Below are positions 26,031 through 35,259 of a stretch of DNA of 64,000 nucleotides, one piece after another; position 1 is the stretch's first letter, and each line of letters opens with the position of its first letter. The notes under the pieces were generated by a model. That model was not told where the DNA came from. It did no database searches and saw nothing but the letters and a program-made list of their open reading frames with translations. The stretch spans positions 498,501-562,500 of the forward strand of contig NZ_MRTD01000002.1 in NCBI RefSeq assembly GCF_001956295.1, in the 5' to 3' direction. Source of the stretch: Paenibacillus sp. FSL A5-0031. GTDB lineage: Bacteria; Bacillota; Bacilli; Paenibacillales; Paenibacillaceae. The translations under genes were made by a program, and so were the position numbers.

Positions 26031-28379
26031 TTATCGGTTTATCCATTTCAACAGCTTCAAAATTTGCTTACGGCTAATTTTTCCGCCAGTAAAACGATCG
26101 ATTTGACGAAACGGCATATTCAGAACAAAGTAGACATTATTTGCTAATAGCGGCCTATTAACGGCGTCAAAAAACTTTTTAAAGAAAAACACAACATGAT
26201 AGATGGTTTTCCCCAGTCCGTTCTTATATTTAGCTTGAGCGATGGTGTCGTTTAAACCCAGATCATGTTTTGGGTTCCAGGTAGGCGATGGAGGCTCGTA
26301 TCCCAAAAGCCGCTTATATTCCGCTGCCGTTACTTCGTGAACATGTCCGCTAAAATAATGCGGGAATTGGTCCTCCGTATGCTCGCAAGGAACGGAATCC
26401 CCTGCAAGCGTAATCCGTTCACTTAACAGAATGGATTGAATCGAACTACCGATTTGAATGTCATAAGCCCCCGGTTCAACTGTCCATTCATTAATTGTCG
26501 GATTGTAATAGGAGAAATCACGTTCCTCCAGCGTTATCGTAACCCTTTTGCTTTCGCCCGGCTCCAAAAACACCTTTTCAAAACCTTTTAATTCACGATT
26601 TGCTCTGAATATGGAGGAATCGTGCTTCTGGATGTACAGCTGCGCAACCTCTTCCCCCGGGACAGCACCTGTATTGGTAATCGTAAACGAAGCTTTATAC
26701 TGATCAACTGTTAAATCTGTATACTCAAAGGTTGTGTAGGACAGCCCGTAACCAAACGGAAATAATACAGGCTTCTCCACGGTATCAAAATAACGGTAAC
26801 CGATAAAAATACCTTCGATATGCTCTGCCGTTGCTTCCCTGCCCGGATAATAAGGAGCAGAAGAAACATCGCCGTATGAGATCGGGAAGGTTTCGCTAAG
26901 CTTGCCGCTTGGGTTGTACGCCCCAAGCAAAACACTCGTTAATGCTTCGGCGCTACCTTGTCCGGATAAATAGGTATGAATGATGGCTTTCACATCGTGT
27001 ACAAACGGCATTTCAATGGCACCGCCGCCAGCAACAATTACTACAACATTGGAATTAACTTTCGTCAATGAAAGAAGCAAGTCCAGCTGGTTCTCGCGTA
27101 AGCTGAGATTCTCGCGGTCGACGCCTTCCGCTTCACTGCCTTCGTCCAGTCCCAAGAACAACAGAACGGTATCGGCTTGGTCAGCTAACGTTACGGCTTC
27201 TTTTACTAACCGATCATTATTTCCGCCCATTCGATTGAAGCCTTTTGCGTACCCAATAATCGGCAAGCCAGATTGACTGAGCACATCGCAGGCATTGGAC
27301 AGCTTAGCAGGATTAATAAGCGAGCTTCCAGCACCTTGGTAGCGAGGTTTTTTGGCAAAATCGCCAATAATCGCAATCTTTTTATCCTGTCCAAGCGGCA
27401 AAATATGACCCTCGTTTTTCAGTAGCACTATTGAACGTTTGGCAGCTTCTATCGCTTTGTGATGATGCTCCTCATAGTCAATGCGCGGCGCAGGGCTATC
27501 GTTCAACTGGGTAGTAAAGACCAGCTCTAACAGACGATGAACGGCTTCATCCAGCACCTCTTCAGCTAATTCATTGCATCTAACCGCTTGCACGATTTCT
27601 TTATCCGTAATCCCATTGGTTGCGGGCATTTCCAATTGATTGCCTGCTTTTAAGCCCGCAACACGGTCATTATTACCGCCCCAGTCGGTAACGACTACGC
27701 CATCAAATCCCCATTCTCCGTAAAGAATATCCTGCAGCAAATAGTCGTTTTCATTCGCGAACGTGCCGTTTACTTTATTGTATGAGGTCATGATTGTTTT
27801 GGGCTGACCCTTCTCCACTACACGTCTGAACCCTTCCAAATACAGCTCTCTTAACGAGCGTTCATCTACAACCTCATCAATCGTCATTCGCATATGCTCT
27901 TGGCTGTTGACCGCAAAATGTTTTGGGCAGGCAGAAATGCCGTTGTCTTGAATGCCTTTCACCATCTCGCTCGCTAATTCGCCCGTTAGATAAGGGTCCT
28001 CGGAAAAATATTCAAAGTTGCGGCCGCATAACGGATTCCGCTTGATGTTTAATCCAGGGCCAAGCAGCACGCTCACTTTTTCACTAGCCGCTTCTTTTCC
28101 AATCGTTTGGCCCACTTCATAAATCAATTGCCTATCCCAACTATTAGCCAAGGTTGCTGCTGTCGGAAAACAAGTGGCAGGCAGACTTTTATTTAAGCCC
28201 AAGTGGTCTGCCTTTCCGCCTTGCTTCCTGAGTCCATGAGGCCCATCTGTCAGCATAATTCTTGGAATATTTAATCGATCGATCGCTTTTGTATTCCAGA
28301 AATTTGCGCCAGACATTAAGGACGCTTTTTCCTCTAAGGTCATGCTTTCGATTAATGCTTTATACTTCATTTCATTCAC
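26031..28379 (-). CDS. GH3 beta-glucosidase, canonical domain order, cytosolic
   Basis: 782 residues. The (beta/alpha)8 domain is first, with RNPLCGRNFEYFSEDP, CPKHFAVN and the nucleophile in VVVTDWGG (Asp232). The alpha/beta sandwich domain with HRLLELVFTTQ...RSIVLLKNEG and GLDEGSEAEGVDRENL follows, then a fibronectin III-like domain (ELKGFEKVFLEPGES). No signal peptide. The last about 100 residues (EVTAAEYKRLLGYEPPSP to the end) are an extension seen in a subset of Bacillota GH3 enzymes. It removes glucose from beta-linked oligosaccharides. The start may be the ATG nine bases downstream, which is better spaced from AGGGTG. It follows a second GH3 gene by 15 bp. Confidence 0.85.
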   Translation of the reverse strand: MNEMKYKALIESMTLEEKASLMSGANFWNTKAIDRLNIPRIMLTDGPHGLRKQGGKADHLGLNKSLPATCFPTAATLANSWDRQLIYEVGQTIGKEAASEKVSVLLGPGLNIKRNPLCGRNFEYFSEDPYLTGELASEMVKGIQDNGISACPKHFAVNSQEHMRMTIDEVVDERSLRELYLEGFRRVVEKGQPKTIMTSYNKVNGTFANENDYLLQDILYGEWGFDGVVVTDWGGNNDRVAGLKAGNQLEMPATNGITDKEIVQAVRCNELAEEVLDEAVHRLLELVFTTQLNDSPAPRIDYEEHHHKAIEAAKRSIVLLKNEGHILPLGQDKKIAIIGDFAKKPRYQGAGSSLINPAKLSNACDVLSQSGLPIIGYAKGFNRMGGNNDRLVKEAVTLADQADTVLLFLGLDEGSEAEGVDRENLSLRENQLDLLLSLTKVNSNVVVIVAGGGAIEMPFVHDVKAIIHTYLSGQGSAEALTSVLLGAYNPSGKLSETFPISYGDVSSAPYYPGREATAEHIEGIFIGYRYFDTVEKPVLFPFGYGLSYTTFEYTDLTVDQYKASFTITNTGAVPGEEVAQLYIQKHDSSIFRANRELKGFEKVFLEPGESKRVTITLEERDFSYYNPTINEWTVEPGAYDIQIGSSIQSILLSERITLAGDSVPCEHTEDQFPHYFSGHVHEVTAAEYKRLLGYEPPSPTWNPKHDLGLNDTIAQAKYKNGLGKTIYHVVFFFKKFFDAVNRPLLANNVYFVLNMPFRQIDRFTGGKISRKQILKLLKWINR

Positions 28380-28394
28380 CCTGCTTCCAAACGC

Positions 28395-31160
28395 TTATGA
28401 TTTGAATAAGTAGGTTTGCAGGATCGTGTACAACACATGATGAACACTTGTGCGAACTCCGTTTGCAATACCTGAAGGATCCTTCTTGTATGCTTCTTTC
28501 AACAATTTAACGTTTTTACTCGGCGTCATAATATCCAACATGAGGTCATTGCCAGCTACAACAGCATCCGGTGCTTTCATAAAGCCAAAAACTGCATCGC
28601 TTGAAACAAAACCTTCGAAGCCCCATTCTTTGCGCAAAATATCATTTAGCAAGACAGAATTTGCTCCGGCCCACTTTGTTCCGATGATGGAGAAGCTGGA
28701 CATTGCGCCTAGAGGGCTGCTTTCTTTCACCGTAATCTCAAACGGCTTCAAGTAGAGTTCGCGAATCGCTTGCTCATTAGCCCATATTAAATTGCCTGAA
28801 CGAGCGTTTGTTTCTTGATCATTTAAAGCAAAATGCTTCATGAAGGCAATAATGCCTTGGTCTTCTGCACCATTTATCATAGAAGCTGCCATTTTACCTG
28901 AAAGCACGGGATCTTCGGAGAAGTATTCAAAGTTGCGGCCGCCTTGTGCCGTACGGTGAATATTCATACCCGGTGCATACCAGCCTTGAATGCCATACGC
29001 ACGCGCTTCTTTGCCGACCGCTTCTCCCATTCGATACGCCAAATCATTGTTCCATGTTGCTGCGATGACGATTTCAGACGGATATGATGCTGCTTCGATT
29101 TGCTTAAAGAAGTAGCTGAATCCAGCCGGTCCGTCCATCAACAGCGTTTTTGGAACGCCCAAACGGTCGATAGCCATCGTACGATAGGCGCCGTTTGCTA
29201 CATAATCGATCATTTCATCCATGGTTAACTGATCCAAGAAGGTAGCCCATTTCGGATCATCAAAAGCTAAACCTTTCAAATCCTCCAATTTCAAGCCATT
29301 ATCGGCACCAATCGTTGGCATTTCCATAGTTGAAGCTTCCTTCTTTTTCGAGAAGGCATCGAGCACATATTCCGGTGCTTCATGACTAATATTCTCATCA
29401 GAAGGATACGTCTTCTTCCAATCATTACGCGACAAATAGGTGATTTCACCTTTTGCTAGGTCAAAACGATTCTCGTAAGCCGTCTTAGTATCCTTGTCTT
29501 CTTTATAGACCTTTTTCTGTGCCAGCTCAAGGTCATAGCTTGCTACAATATCATGGACGTTGCGAGCTACTTTAATCGAATAGGTACCCGGATCCAATAC
29601 ATAAGCTTCTTCTACGTTCATATCATAAGAAGCCATCTCTTCGGCAGCAAACGAAAGCGTGAGCACTTCGGATTCACCAGCTTCCAGCTGAGACGTCTTT
29701 GCATAGGTCGCCAATTCAATTGCCGACTTTTCAGTACCGCCTGCAATATATGGCGCCGAATAATAAACCTGCACCACATCTTTGCCGGCTCTGTCGCCAA
29801 CATTTTTCACTTCAACTTGCAGTTCAATCTTCTCTTCCGATAAGGTTTGATTAAGAACCTTCCATTCGAAATCCGTATAACTTAACCCATGTCCATAAGG
29901 ATATAACACCGTATCTTTATAGCCTGCTTCATCATTTAAAAAGTAGGTTTCATAAAACCGGTAACCTACATAAATGCCTTCTTGATAATTGAGGAATGAA
30001 TATTTCAAATTATCGTATTTATAGTCTCCAAAGTTCACGCTTGCCGGAGAAGTTGAATTGTCATAAACATACGTATCCGTAATACGGCCAGATGGATTGA
30101 CATTCCCTGCAAGAATATTTCCTAACGCATTCGCTCCGTAAGGACCAGGTGTTCCAATCCACAATACAGATTTAATGGATTCGTATTCTTCTACGAAACC
30201 AAGCTCCAGCGCATTCCCTGCATTGACGACAATCGTCACATTTTTAAAGCTATTTGCAACCTTTTCAATCAAGGCACGCTTGTTTTCTGTTAATTTCAAT
30301 TGTTCAGCAGTTGCATCGCTAGCTTCTGTACTCTCACTCGCAATAACAATTAGCGCATTTTCTGAATATGCCTTTGCTTGTTTGATTGCTTCGTCAGTCA
30401 AGTAATCAATTTTTGGCTCATCACTTGAATTCATGCCCAGCATACCTTTGACAACTTGAACGATGCCCGTGCTTGCCTTGGCACCCACTCCCGCTTCTGC
30501 ACCAACTTCTTGATACAGATCATGAAGCTCCGTATTGTAAGCGATGCCAGCATTTTCTAAGCCTTTAAAGAGATTAACCGCACGGGAAGTATCACCAGCA
30601 CCCGATCCGCCGCCGCCATAACGCAGCTCTAGTGCCGCTAATCCGAAGACGTTAACTTTTTTATCGTTCAACGGCAGCTGTTTATCTTCATTCTTCAATA
30701 GAACAATGCCTTCATTCGCGATTTCTTCAGCTACTTTCCCGCCATATTCACGTGCTGCAATTCCCTCAGGTGAATCGGTAACAGCCGTAATATGTTTTCC
30801 TGTCAGCGCATCGATGAGACCAGAAGCAATGGGACCGAATTGTACAAATAATAATACGACAATAACTGCCACAATCGACCAGCCTGTAAAACGCCTTGGC
30901 CTGTTTTTGATTTTCTTGTAACGTTTTGCTTTCTTTTTCATCGCCCTGCGATCTTTGCGGTTTAACGCTTTCAATTCCATTTTTCTTTGTTGCTTTTGCT
31001 CATGCTGTAATTGTTTATCGTGATCTATCGCAGCCTTGCGTGCTGCTTCAGGCAGAGCCTTAAATTCTTGCTTTCTTTCTCGCAGCTTCGCTTTATCTTC
31101 CTTCACTTTTCGTACGAGTTCACTTTTTTTTGCTTGTTTTTTCTTAAAATAGTCCCACAC
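28395..31160 (-). CDS. Membrane-anchored GH3 enzyme with reversed domain order
   Basis: 921 residues from a GTG start with GGAGGGG 8 nt upstream; an ATG seven codons earlier has no good site. Residues 1-88 are very basic and alpha-helical (long Lys/Glu/Arg runs, likely coiled coil). One membrane helix follows at about 90-115 (SIVAVIVVLLFVQFGPIASGLI). The GH3 domains come in reverse: first the alpha/beta sandwich (EIANEGIVLLKNEDKQLPL), then the fibronectin III-like domain, then the barrel (GGRNFEYFSEDP, AFMKHFALNDQE) with the nucleophile in FVSSDAVFG near residue 855. This order is known from Ruminococcus albus and Butyrivibrio beta-glucosidases. The positive N-terminus should stay inside, so the enzyme faces outward. 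Confidence 0.85.
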   Translation of the reverse strand: MWDYFKKKQAKKSELVRKVKEDKAKLRERKQEFKALPEAARKAAIDHDKQLQHEQKQQRKMELKALNRKDRRAMKKKAKRYKKIKNRPRRFTGWSIVAVIVVLLFVQFGPIASGLIDALTGKHITAVTDSPEGIAAREYGGKVAEEIANEGIVLLKNEDKQLPLNDKKVNVFGLAALELRYGGGGSGAGDTSRAVNLFKGLENAGIAYNTELHDLYQEVGAEAGVGAKASTGIVQVVKGMLGMNSSDEPKIDYLTDEAIKQAKAYSENALIVIASESTEASDATAEQLKLTENKRALIEKVANSFKNVTIVVNAGNALELGFVEEYESIKSVLWIGTPGPYGANALGNILAGNVNPSGRITDTYVYDNSTSPASVNFGDYKYDNLKYSFLNYQEGIYVGYRFYETYFLNDEAGYKDTVLYPYGHGLSYTDFEWKVLNQTLSEEKIELQVEVKNVGDRAGKDVVQVYYSAPYIAGGTEKSAIELATYAKTSQLEAGESEVLTLSFAAEEMASYDMNVEEAYVLDPGTYSIKVARNVHDIVASYDLELAQKKVYKEDKDTKTAYENRFDLAKGEITYLSRNDWKKTYPSDENISHEAPEYVLDAFSKKKEASTMEMPTIGADNGLKLEDLKGLAFDDPKWATFLDQLTMDEMIDYVANGAYRTMAIDRLGVPKTLLMDGPAGFSYFFKQIEAASYPSEIVIAATWNNDLAYRMGEAVGKEARAYGIQGWYAPGMNIHRTAQGGRNFEYFSEDPVLSGKMAASMINGAEDQGIIAFMKHFALNDQETNARSGNLIWANEQAIRELYLKPFEITVKESSPLGAMSSFSIIGTKWAGANSVLLNDILRKEWGFEGFVSSDAVFGFMKAPDAVVAGNDLMLDIMTPSKNVKLLKEAYKKDPSGIANGVRTSVHHVLYTILQTYLFKS

Positions 31161-31203
31161 CGTGATCCCCTCCGGTTTCATCTATCTTTTTTGCTTAATC
31201 TTA

Positions 31204-31217
31204 ATACAGCGCTTACA
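31204..31217 (-). promoter_or_regulatory. cre-like site upstream of the GH3 operon
   Basis: On the - strand TGTAAGCGCTGTAT matches 12 of 14 positions of the CcpA cre consensus, with the symmetric AAGCGCT centre intact. It lies 44 nt before the GTG start, so it may mediate glucose repression of both GH3 genes. Confidence 0.55.
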
Positions 31218-31240
31218 TTAAAACTATGAGGATCTTGTCG

Positions 31241-31302
31241 AAAAAAAAGCTAAATATTGCGATCCTCGGATTTTTCACGAAATCCAAAGCGCAACATTTA
31301 GC
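31241..31302 (-). terminator. Terminator of the AraC-GH39 regulator gene
   Basis: Long stem: the outer arms GCTAAAT and ATTTAGC enclose TTGCG/CGCAA and an inner GGATTT/AAATCC, followed on the - strand by eight T. It starts 1 bp after the regulator stop and separates it from the GH3 operon. Confidence 0.8.
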
Positions 31303-31303
31303 A

Positions 31304-33577
31304 TTAATCGTTTGTTTTTTCTAGGTCAATCATAACGATTCCGAATAGGGGGACTTCGAATTCAAGTGTATGATTTCCTTTTATTTTCAGCTGTTCGACG
31401 CTTCTTGAAGGTCGATTAATCGCATTCCAATAGGCAATATCTTCGGAGGACAATTTTTTGCATTTCCTTAATTCGGCAAGATCCAACCGCTGATCTACCT
31501 GCTCAGGTGTTAATCGTTGCTTTATCAATCGGTAATTTCCTTCAAGGCTTGTAAGTTCAAGATTCACATAAACATACGGACTTTTTGCCTTATGCCAAAC
31601 CAATTTGAATGGTTCATGATTTTGATTGATCATCAGATGAAGCTCTTCCTCTGGATAAACAATTAAAATGCGGTAATTTTCTTGCCGCTTGGTCACGATA
31701 CAAGATTTATTTTGAAATACAAGCTCGTCAAACAGTCGGTTCACAAACTCTGTCGCATACCAGTTGTCCTTGTAACGACCATCCAGCGTACATAATGACA
31801 GTTTACTTGCCAGTTCATCTGGAAAATATTCAAACAGCTTCGCCGAATCGAGTGACAACGGAGAGAAGTAGTGGCCTGCTACTTCATTTTGATTCCTCAG
31901 GCTTATGTACTGCCAAATATTTGCGCTTGCTTGCGCTAACTCCGAATAGGCGTGTAGATCATCATCGTGTTCGTAAATCTGCATACGGTCTAAAATACGG
32001 TCCTGAGCTTTCATATTCGTACTCGAGCCAATGACCCGAATAAAGGCTTCATCGAACAAATAATTAAGCGCAGACTCAAGCGGAATCTTGCGCATATGTG
32101 TCCAATCATCGATACAATACACAGCATTACGACAATCCATATCCAGCGATACCGAACCTTCAGGCCGCATGGGAAAATGAATGATAACGTTCAGGTAACC
32201 TTTAAATATTGAAATAGCATTTACAAGCGGCATGCATAGCTCCCGGCTATTCTGCTGTTCATAAAAGCAGCGAAACTCATACATCCAGTCCTGGCTTGTC
32301 CCGTAATTTTGCTGCAGATGGAGACTTAATTCGGTCAGTACCGTTTGAAACCCTTTTTTGTTAGGAAAACCTCGCATCTCCCAATCATCGAAATCGATGG
32401 ATTGGAATTGAAGGTAAGGCACCATACCGACAGAAACAATCTGCTTCAGCTTTCGATCCAGCTCTCTAAATGAACAAACGAGCTTGCCTTCAATTAGCTG
32501 TATGTCTACTTTTTTTAAAATATGGGCAACGGCTACCCACTTCACACCGAGGCGCTGGCGCACTTCAAGCAAACGGCTATCCGTAAGCTCTCCCTTTACT
32601 TTCAGCACATGATTGACCTTTGAATGCCGGCCAATCGTTTTATGCAAATCTATTTTAACCTCGATACGATCGGGGGCTGAAGCTGAAGCAGTTGGCAGAT
32701 CGCCTATAGGTACATAAGGTGATAGTAGCGCTAATACATCTTGAGACAGTGCTCCATCTGCATGATTCTGCACCGCTCTAATTTGACGCTCCTCACGAAA
32801 TTCAGCAGGCGTTAGATTATACCTCATTTTAAACGCCTCGTTAAATGAGCGTACATTGGGAAAGCCACACTCTAAAGCAATCGTAACTATTTTGTTGTTC
32901 GTACTTTCCAGCATTCGAAAGCTATGAAATAACCGCACTTCTTTGATGTAGTTTCCGATTGAAATGCCTAACTGCGTTTTAAAAGAATGCGCCAAGTAGT
33001 ACTTGCTGCTATAGAACTTTTCAGCTATCTCATCCAAACTGAGCTTCTCAGCGTAATTGACATTAATATAGGATACAATTTCTTTCACTTTGTCCGAAGC
33101 AGCATGCGCTTGCTCCTTATCATCTGCCGCCCCAAGATATCTGTAGAAAAGTCCAATTAATCGTTTCGAATACCCCTCAATCATGTAATCAGAACCGTCT
33201 CCGGGATAAATCATTTCAAGGTACAAATATGCCATACCATTTTTCACAAGTTCATAGCCATCTTTTTTGTAAACCATCGATAATGGAATATTAAGCTTAA
33301 ATGGCGGAAACTCCTCTTGATACTCACCCGTTAAGAATTTCACTGTGAGCGTCGAGTTCTCTTCGCTGCCGATCACACGAACAATATCACCTTTATTCAG
33401 AACAAATATATCGCCTGTCCGAATCAAAATATCCGAACCGTTACGCATAATTTCCAAATAACCAGAAAGAACAAACCATGCCGTTAACTGCGTGATGAGC
33501 AGAAAATCCACTTCCTCAATCGTTTCGATTGAGGCTTGGACGATCTTATCAGGTCCATTTTCCTTCTTATTCAACAT
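31304..33577 (-). CDS. AraC-family regulator fused to a GH39-like domain
   Basis: 757 residues. An N-terminal cupin-like region spans about 20-110 (DILIRTGDIFVLNKGDIVRVIG). A two-motif AraC domain follows at about 165-265 (LSLDEIAEKFYSSKYYLAHSFKTQLG; IVTIALECGFPNVRSFNEAFK). The C-terminal about 470 residues resemble the TIM barrel and beta-sandwich of GH39 beta-xylosidases, including an all-beta ending (EFEVPLFGIVMIDLEK). The barrel looks degenerate and probably binds a sugar rather than cutting it. GAGGAG lies 7 nt before the ATG at 33577. It lies upstream of the GH3 operon and probably activates it when beta-gluco-oligosaccharides enter the cell. Confidence 0.75.
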   Translation of the reverse strand: MLNKKENGPDKIVQASIETIEEVDFLLITQLTAWFVLSGYLEIMRNGSDILIRTGDIFVLNKGDIVRVIGSEENSTLTVKFLTGEYQEEFPPFKLNIPLSMVYKKDGYELVKNGMAYLYLEMIYPGDGSDYMIEGYSKRLIGLFYRYLGAADDKEQAHAASDKVKEIVSYINVNYAEKLSLDEIAEKFYSSKYYLAHSFKTQLGISIGNYIKEVRLFHSFRMLESTNNKIVTIALECGFPNVRSFNEAFKMRYNLTPAEFREERQIRAVQNHADGALSQDVLALLSPYVPIGDLPTASASAPDRIEVKIDLHKTIGRHSKVNHVLKVKGELTDSRLLEVRQRLGVKWVAVAHILKKVDIQLIEGKLVCSFRELDRKLKQIVSVGMVPYLQFQSIDFDDWEMRGFPNKKGFQTVLTELSLHLQQNYGTSQDWMYEFRCFYEQQNSRELCMPLVNAISIFKGYLNVIIHFPMRPEGSVSLDMDCRNAVYCIDDWTHMRKIPLESALNYLFDEAFIRVIGSSTNMKAQDRILDRMQIYEHDDDLHAYSELAQASANIWQYISLRNQNEVAGHYFSPLSLDSAKLFEYFPDELASKLSLCTLDGRYKDNWYATEFVNRLFDELVFQNKSCIVTKRQENYRILIVYPEEELHLMINQNHEPFKLVWHKAKSPYVYVNLELTSLEGNYRLIKQRLTPEQVDQRLDLAELRKCKKLSSEDIAYWNAINRPSRSVEQLKIKGNHTLEFEVPLFGIVMIDLEKTND

Positions 33578-33738
33578 CAACAATCTCCTCTACAGATGTG
33601 AAGACTATATTGCTCTAGCTTAGTAAAAGACAATGTATTTATCCCTATTTATTATAAACCATTCCTTCACTACTCCAACTGATAAAAACAGGATAGGTGA
33701 ACTCATAAAACTCCCCATTACTTTTTTGCCCAATTCTA

Positions 33739-33767
33739 TAAAAAAATATGGAAGAATATTTCGATAT
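33739..33767 (+). promoter_or_regulatory. Weak SigD-like promoter
   Basis: TAAA (33739-33742) or AAAA (33741-33744), then TTCGATAT (33760-33767), against the flagellar sigma-factor consensus TAAA-N15-GCCGATAT. Spacing is 17 or 15 depending on the A-tract register. Low confidence by itself; noted because the gene downstream begins like an anti-sigma factor FlgM. Confidence 0.25.
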
Positions 33768-33824
33768 TATGAATAGAAGAGTAAAGCTTGAATGAATAAA
33801 CGACATAGGAGCAGGTGGTTAAAG

Positions 33825-34676
33825 ATGAAAATTTACGGATCAACCCCGCATGACTTGAATTTATATATGAACTCGAAACAGCAAACCGATAAACCAGCCT
33901 TGGTTACAGGAACGATACCCGAGCTGTCACATGACACTGATACAGTTGAAATCAGCCCGACCGCCAGGCAGCTGGCGGCATCGGATATTGTGAACCATTC
34001 AGCTGTATATTTTGGAACCGTGCAAATCAATGATTCACTGAACCGCCTTCTTAAAGATCAGCCTTCAGAGGTGAAGGAAGCTGTTTACGGCATCATTCAA
34101 TCCAATTTCATTACAGACATAACCGATGAAGAGGAAAGAGCAGCATTGTTAGAACTCGGACTCTCTCAAGCTAAGTATATCGCAGACAACTACTTAAAGG
34201 ATGACGGAGCGGCAGAATTTATGAATACAATTCATCAGATCGGAGCCCTATCCAAAACCAGAACCATAGACCCTGAAACGAAACAAATCCGCTACGAAAC
34301 ACCGCCGCAAAGACCTATCGGAGCTCCTGACGATTATATTAAATTAACCGATATGATGCAGAAATTTGAGCCGGAAACGCTGGACAAGCTGCAAGCAGCT
34401 ATTGTGAGCGGAAAAGACTGGGGCAACATCTTGCTAAACTTCGCTGAGAAAGTATCGACTCGCAAGGATTGGGTGCAGGAATATAGAGAAGGAGCAGCCA
34501 ACCATATTGGGGATATTGCCGGCGAAAATAGATTTGAAAATGTCTCTACTGCTAGCTTGAATGAGTTTGTCAAAAATATTAGGGACATCATTGCTAATAC
34601 TGGGTTTGAAAACACTAGGTTATTGACAGATAATCTAGAGGCTTTTATGCGAACGTTGAAAAACCCGAATTCATAA
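33825..34676 (+). CDS. Protein of unknown function with FlgM-like N-terminus
   Basis: 283 residues, soluble, mostly alpha-helical, no signal peptide. The first about 55 residues (MKIYGSTPHDLNLYM, then DTVEISPTARQLAAS) have the layout of FlgM anti-sigma factors: MKI near the start, an Asn-x-Tyr, and D-x-VEIS-x-x-A. The rest lacks FlgM's helices and is not a domain I know. ATG at 33825 is preferred since CAGGTGG lies 6 nt upstream; an earlier ATG at 33792 lacks a site. The gene stands alone, ending at a shared terminator. Confidence 0.65.
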   Translation: MKIYGSTPHDLNLYMNSKQQTDKPALVTGTIPELSHDTDTVEISPTARQLAASDIVNHSAVYFGTVQINDSLNRLLKDQPSEVKEAVYGIIQSNFITDITDEEERAALLELGLSQAKYIADNYLKDDGAAEFMNTIHQIGALSKTRTIDPETKQIRYETPPQRPIGAPDDYIKLTDMMQKFEPETLDKLQAAIVSGKDWGNILLNFAEKVSTRKDWVQEYREGAANHIGDIAGENRFENVSTASLNEFVKNIRDIIANTGFENTRLLTDNLEAFMRTLKNPNS

Positions 34677-34708
34677 GCTGCCTGGTTTCAACTACCCTTA
34701 TCCAAAAA

Positions 34709-34758
34709 TAAAATCGCCGTCTGGTTCCCAATAGGGAGCTTGAACGGCGACAATTTTA
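34709..34758. terminator. Bidirectional terminator
   Basis: TAAAATCGCCGT (34709-34720) pairs with ACGGCGACAATTTTA (34744-34758) with one bulge and an inner TCCC/GGGA stem. It lies between converging genes. Confidence 0.7.
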
Positions 34759-34814
34759 GAGTCATCACGTAAGTACTAGTTCTTTCAACTAAAAGCCGAT
34801 ATAACTTAGCAACG

Positions 34815-35255
34815 CTAGTCGGTCAAATTCTCCAGCAGCTCTCCAAGTTTATCAAGCAACTGCTCATTAGCTTCTATACAGATCGGCTTGGATTTTTCAA
34901 ACTCTTCTTTTTCCTTGAAACGTTGACGGAAGGTGACTCTGGTGCTGCCTTCAATGCTCTCGAAAGTAGCCGTTATCCGAAATTCGTGACCGGACACATG
35001 ATCAAGCACAATTCGCTCTGACGGTACGATTTCAACAAAGACGTTATGGTTAGGATAATCCGCTCCATCCGGTCCATGCATGATGAACCGCCATGTGCCT
35101 CCCGGCTTGATATCACACACTTGATTCGTATTCGTGAAGCCTTCCGGCCCCCACCACTGGGCTATCAAATCGGGGGTTGTCCAAGCTCGAAACACGAGCT
35201 CCCGCGGGAAATTGTATTCGCGAGTAGCCATAAGTTGATTTTCAACTATTGTCAT
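34815..35255 (-). CDS. SRPBCC/AHSA1-type ligand-binding protein
   Basis: 146 residues of the START-like fold: REYNFPRELVFRAWTTPDLIAQWWGPEGF, then the ELHV-type beta strands and a C-terminal helix (EANEQLLDKLGELLENL). In this family (Aha1 C-terminal/YndB type) a hydrophobic cavity binds lipophilic ligands; the enzymatic role, if any, is unknown. It is the third gene of merR-SRPBCC-SRPBCC, 4 bp after the sister gene, and therefore under MerR control. Confidence 0.85.
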   Translation of the reverse strand: MTIVENQLMATREYNFPRELVFRAWTTPDLIAQWWGPEGFTNTNQVCDIKPGGTWRFIMHGPDGADYPNHNVFVEIVPSERIVLDHVSGHEFRITATFESIEGSTRVTFRQRFKEKEEFEKSKPICIEANEQLLDKLGELLENLTD

Positions 35256-35259
35256 GTTC

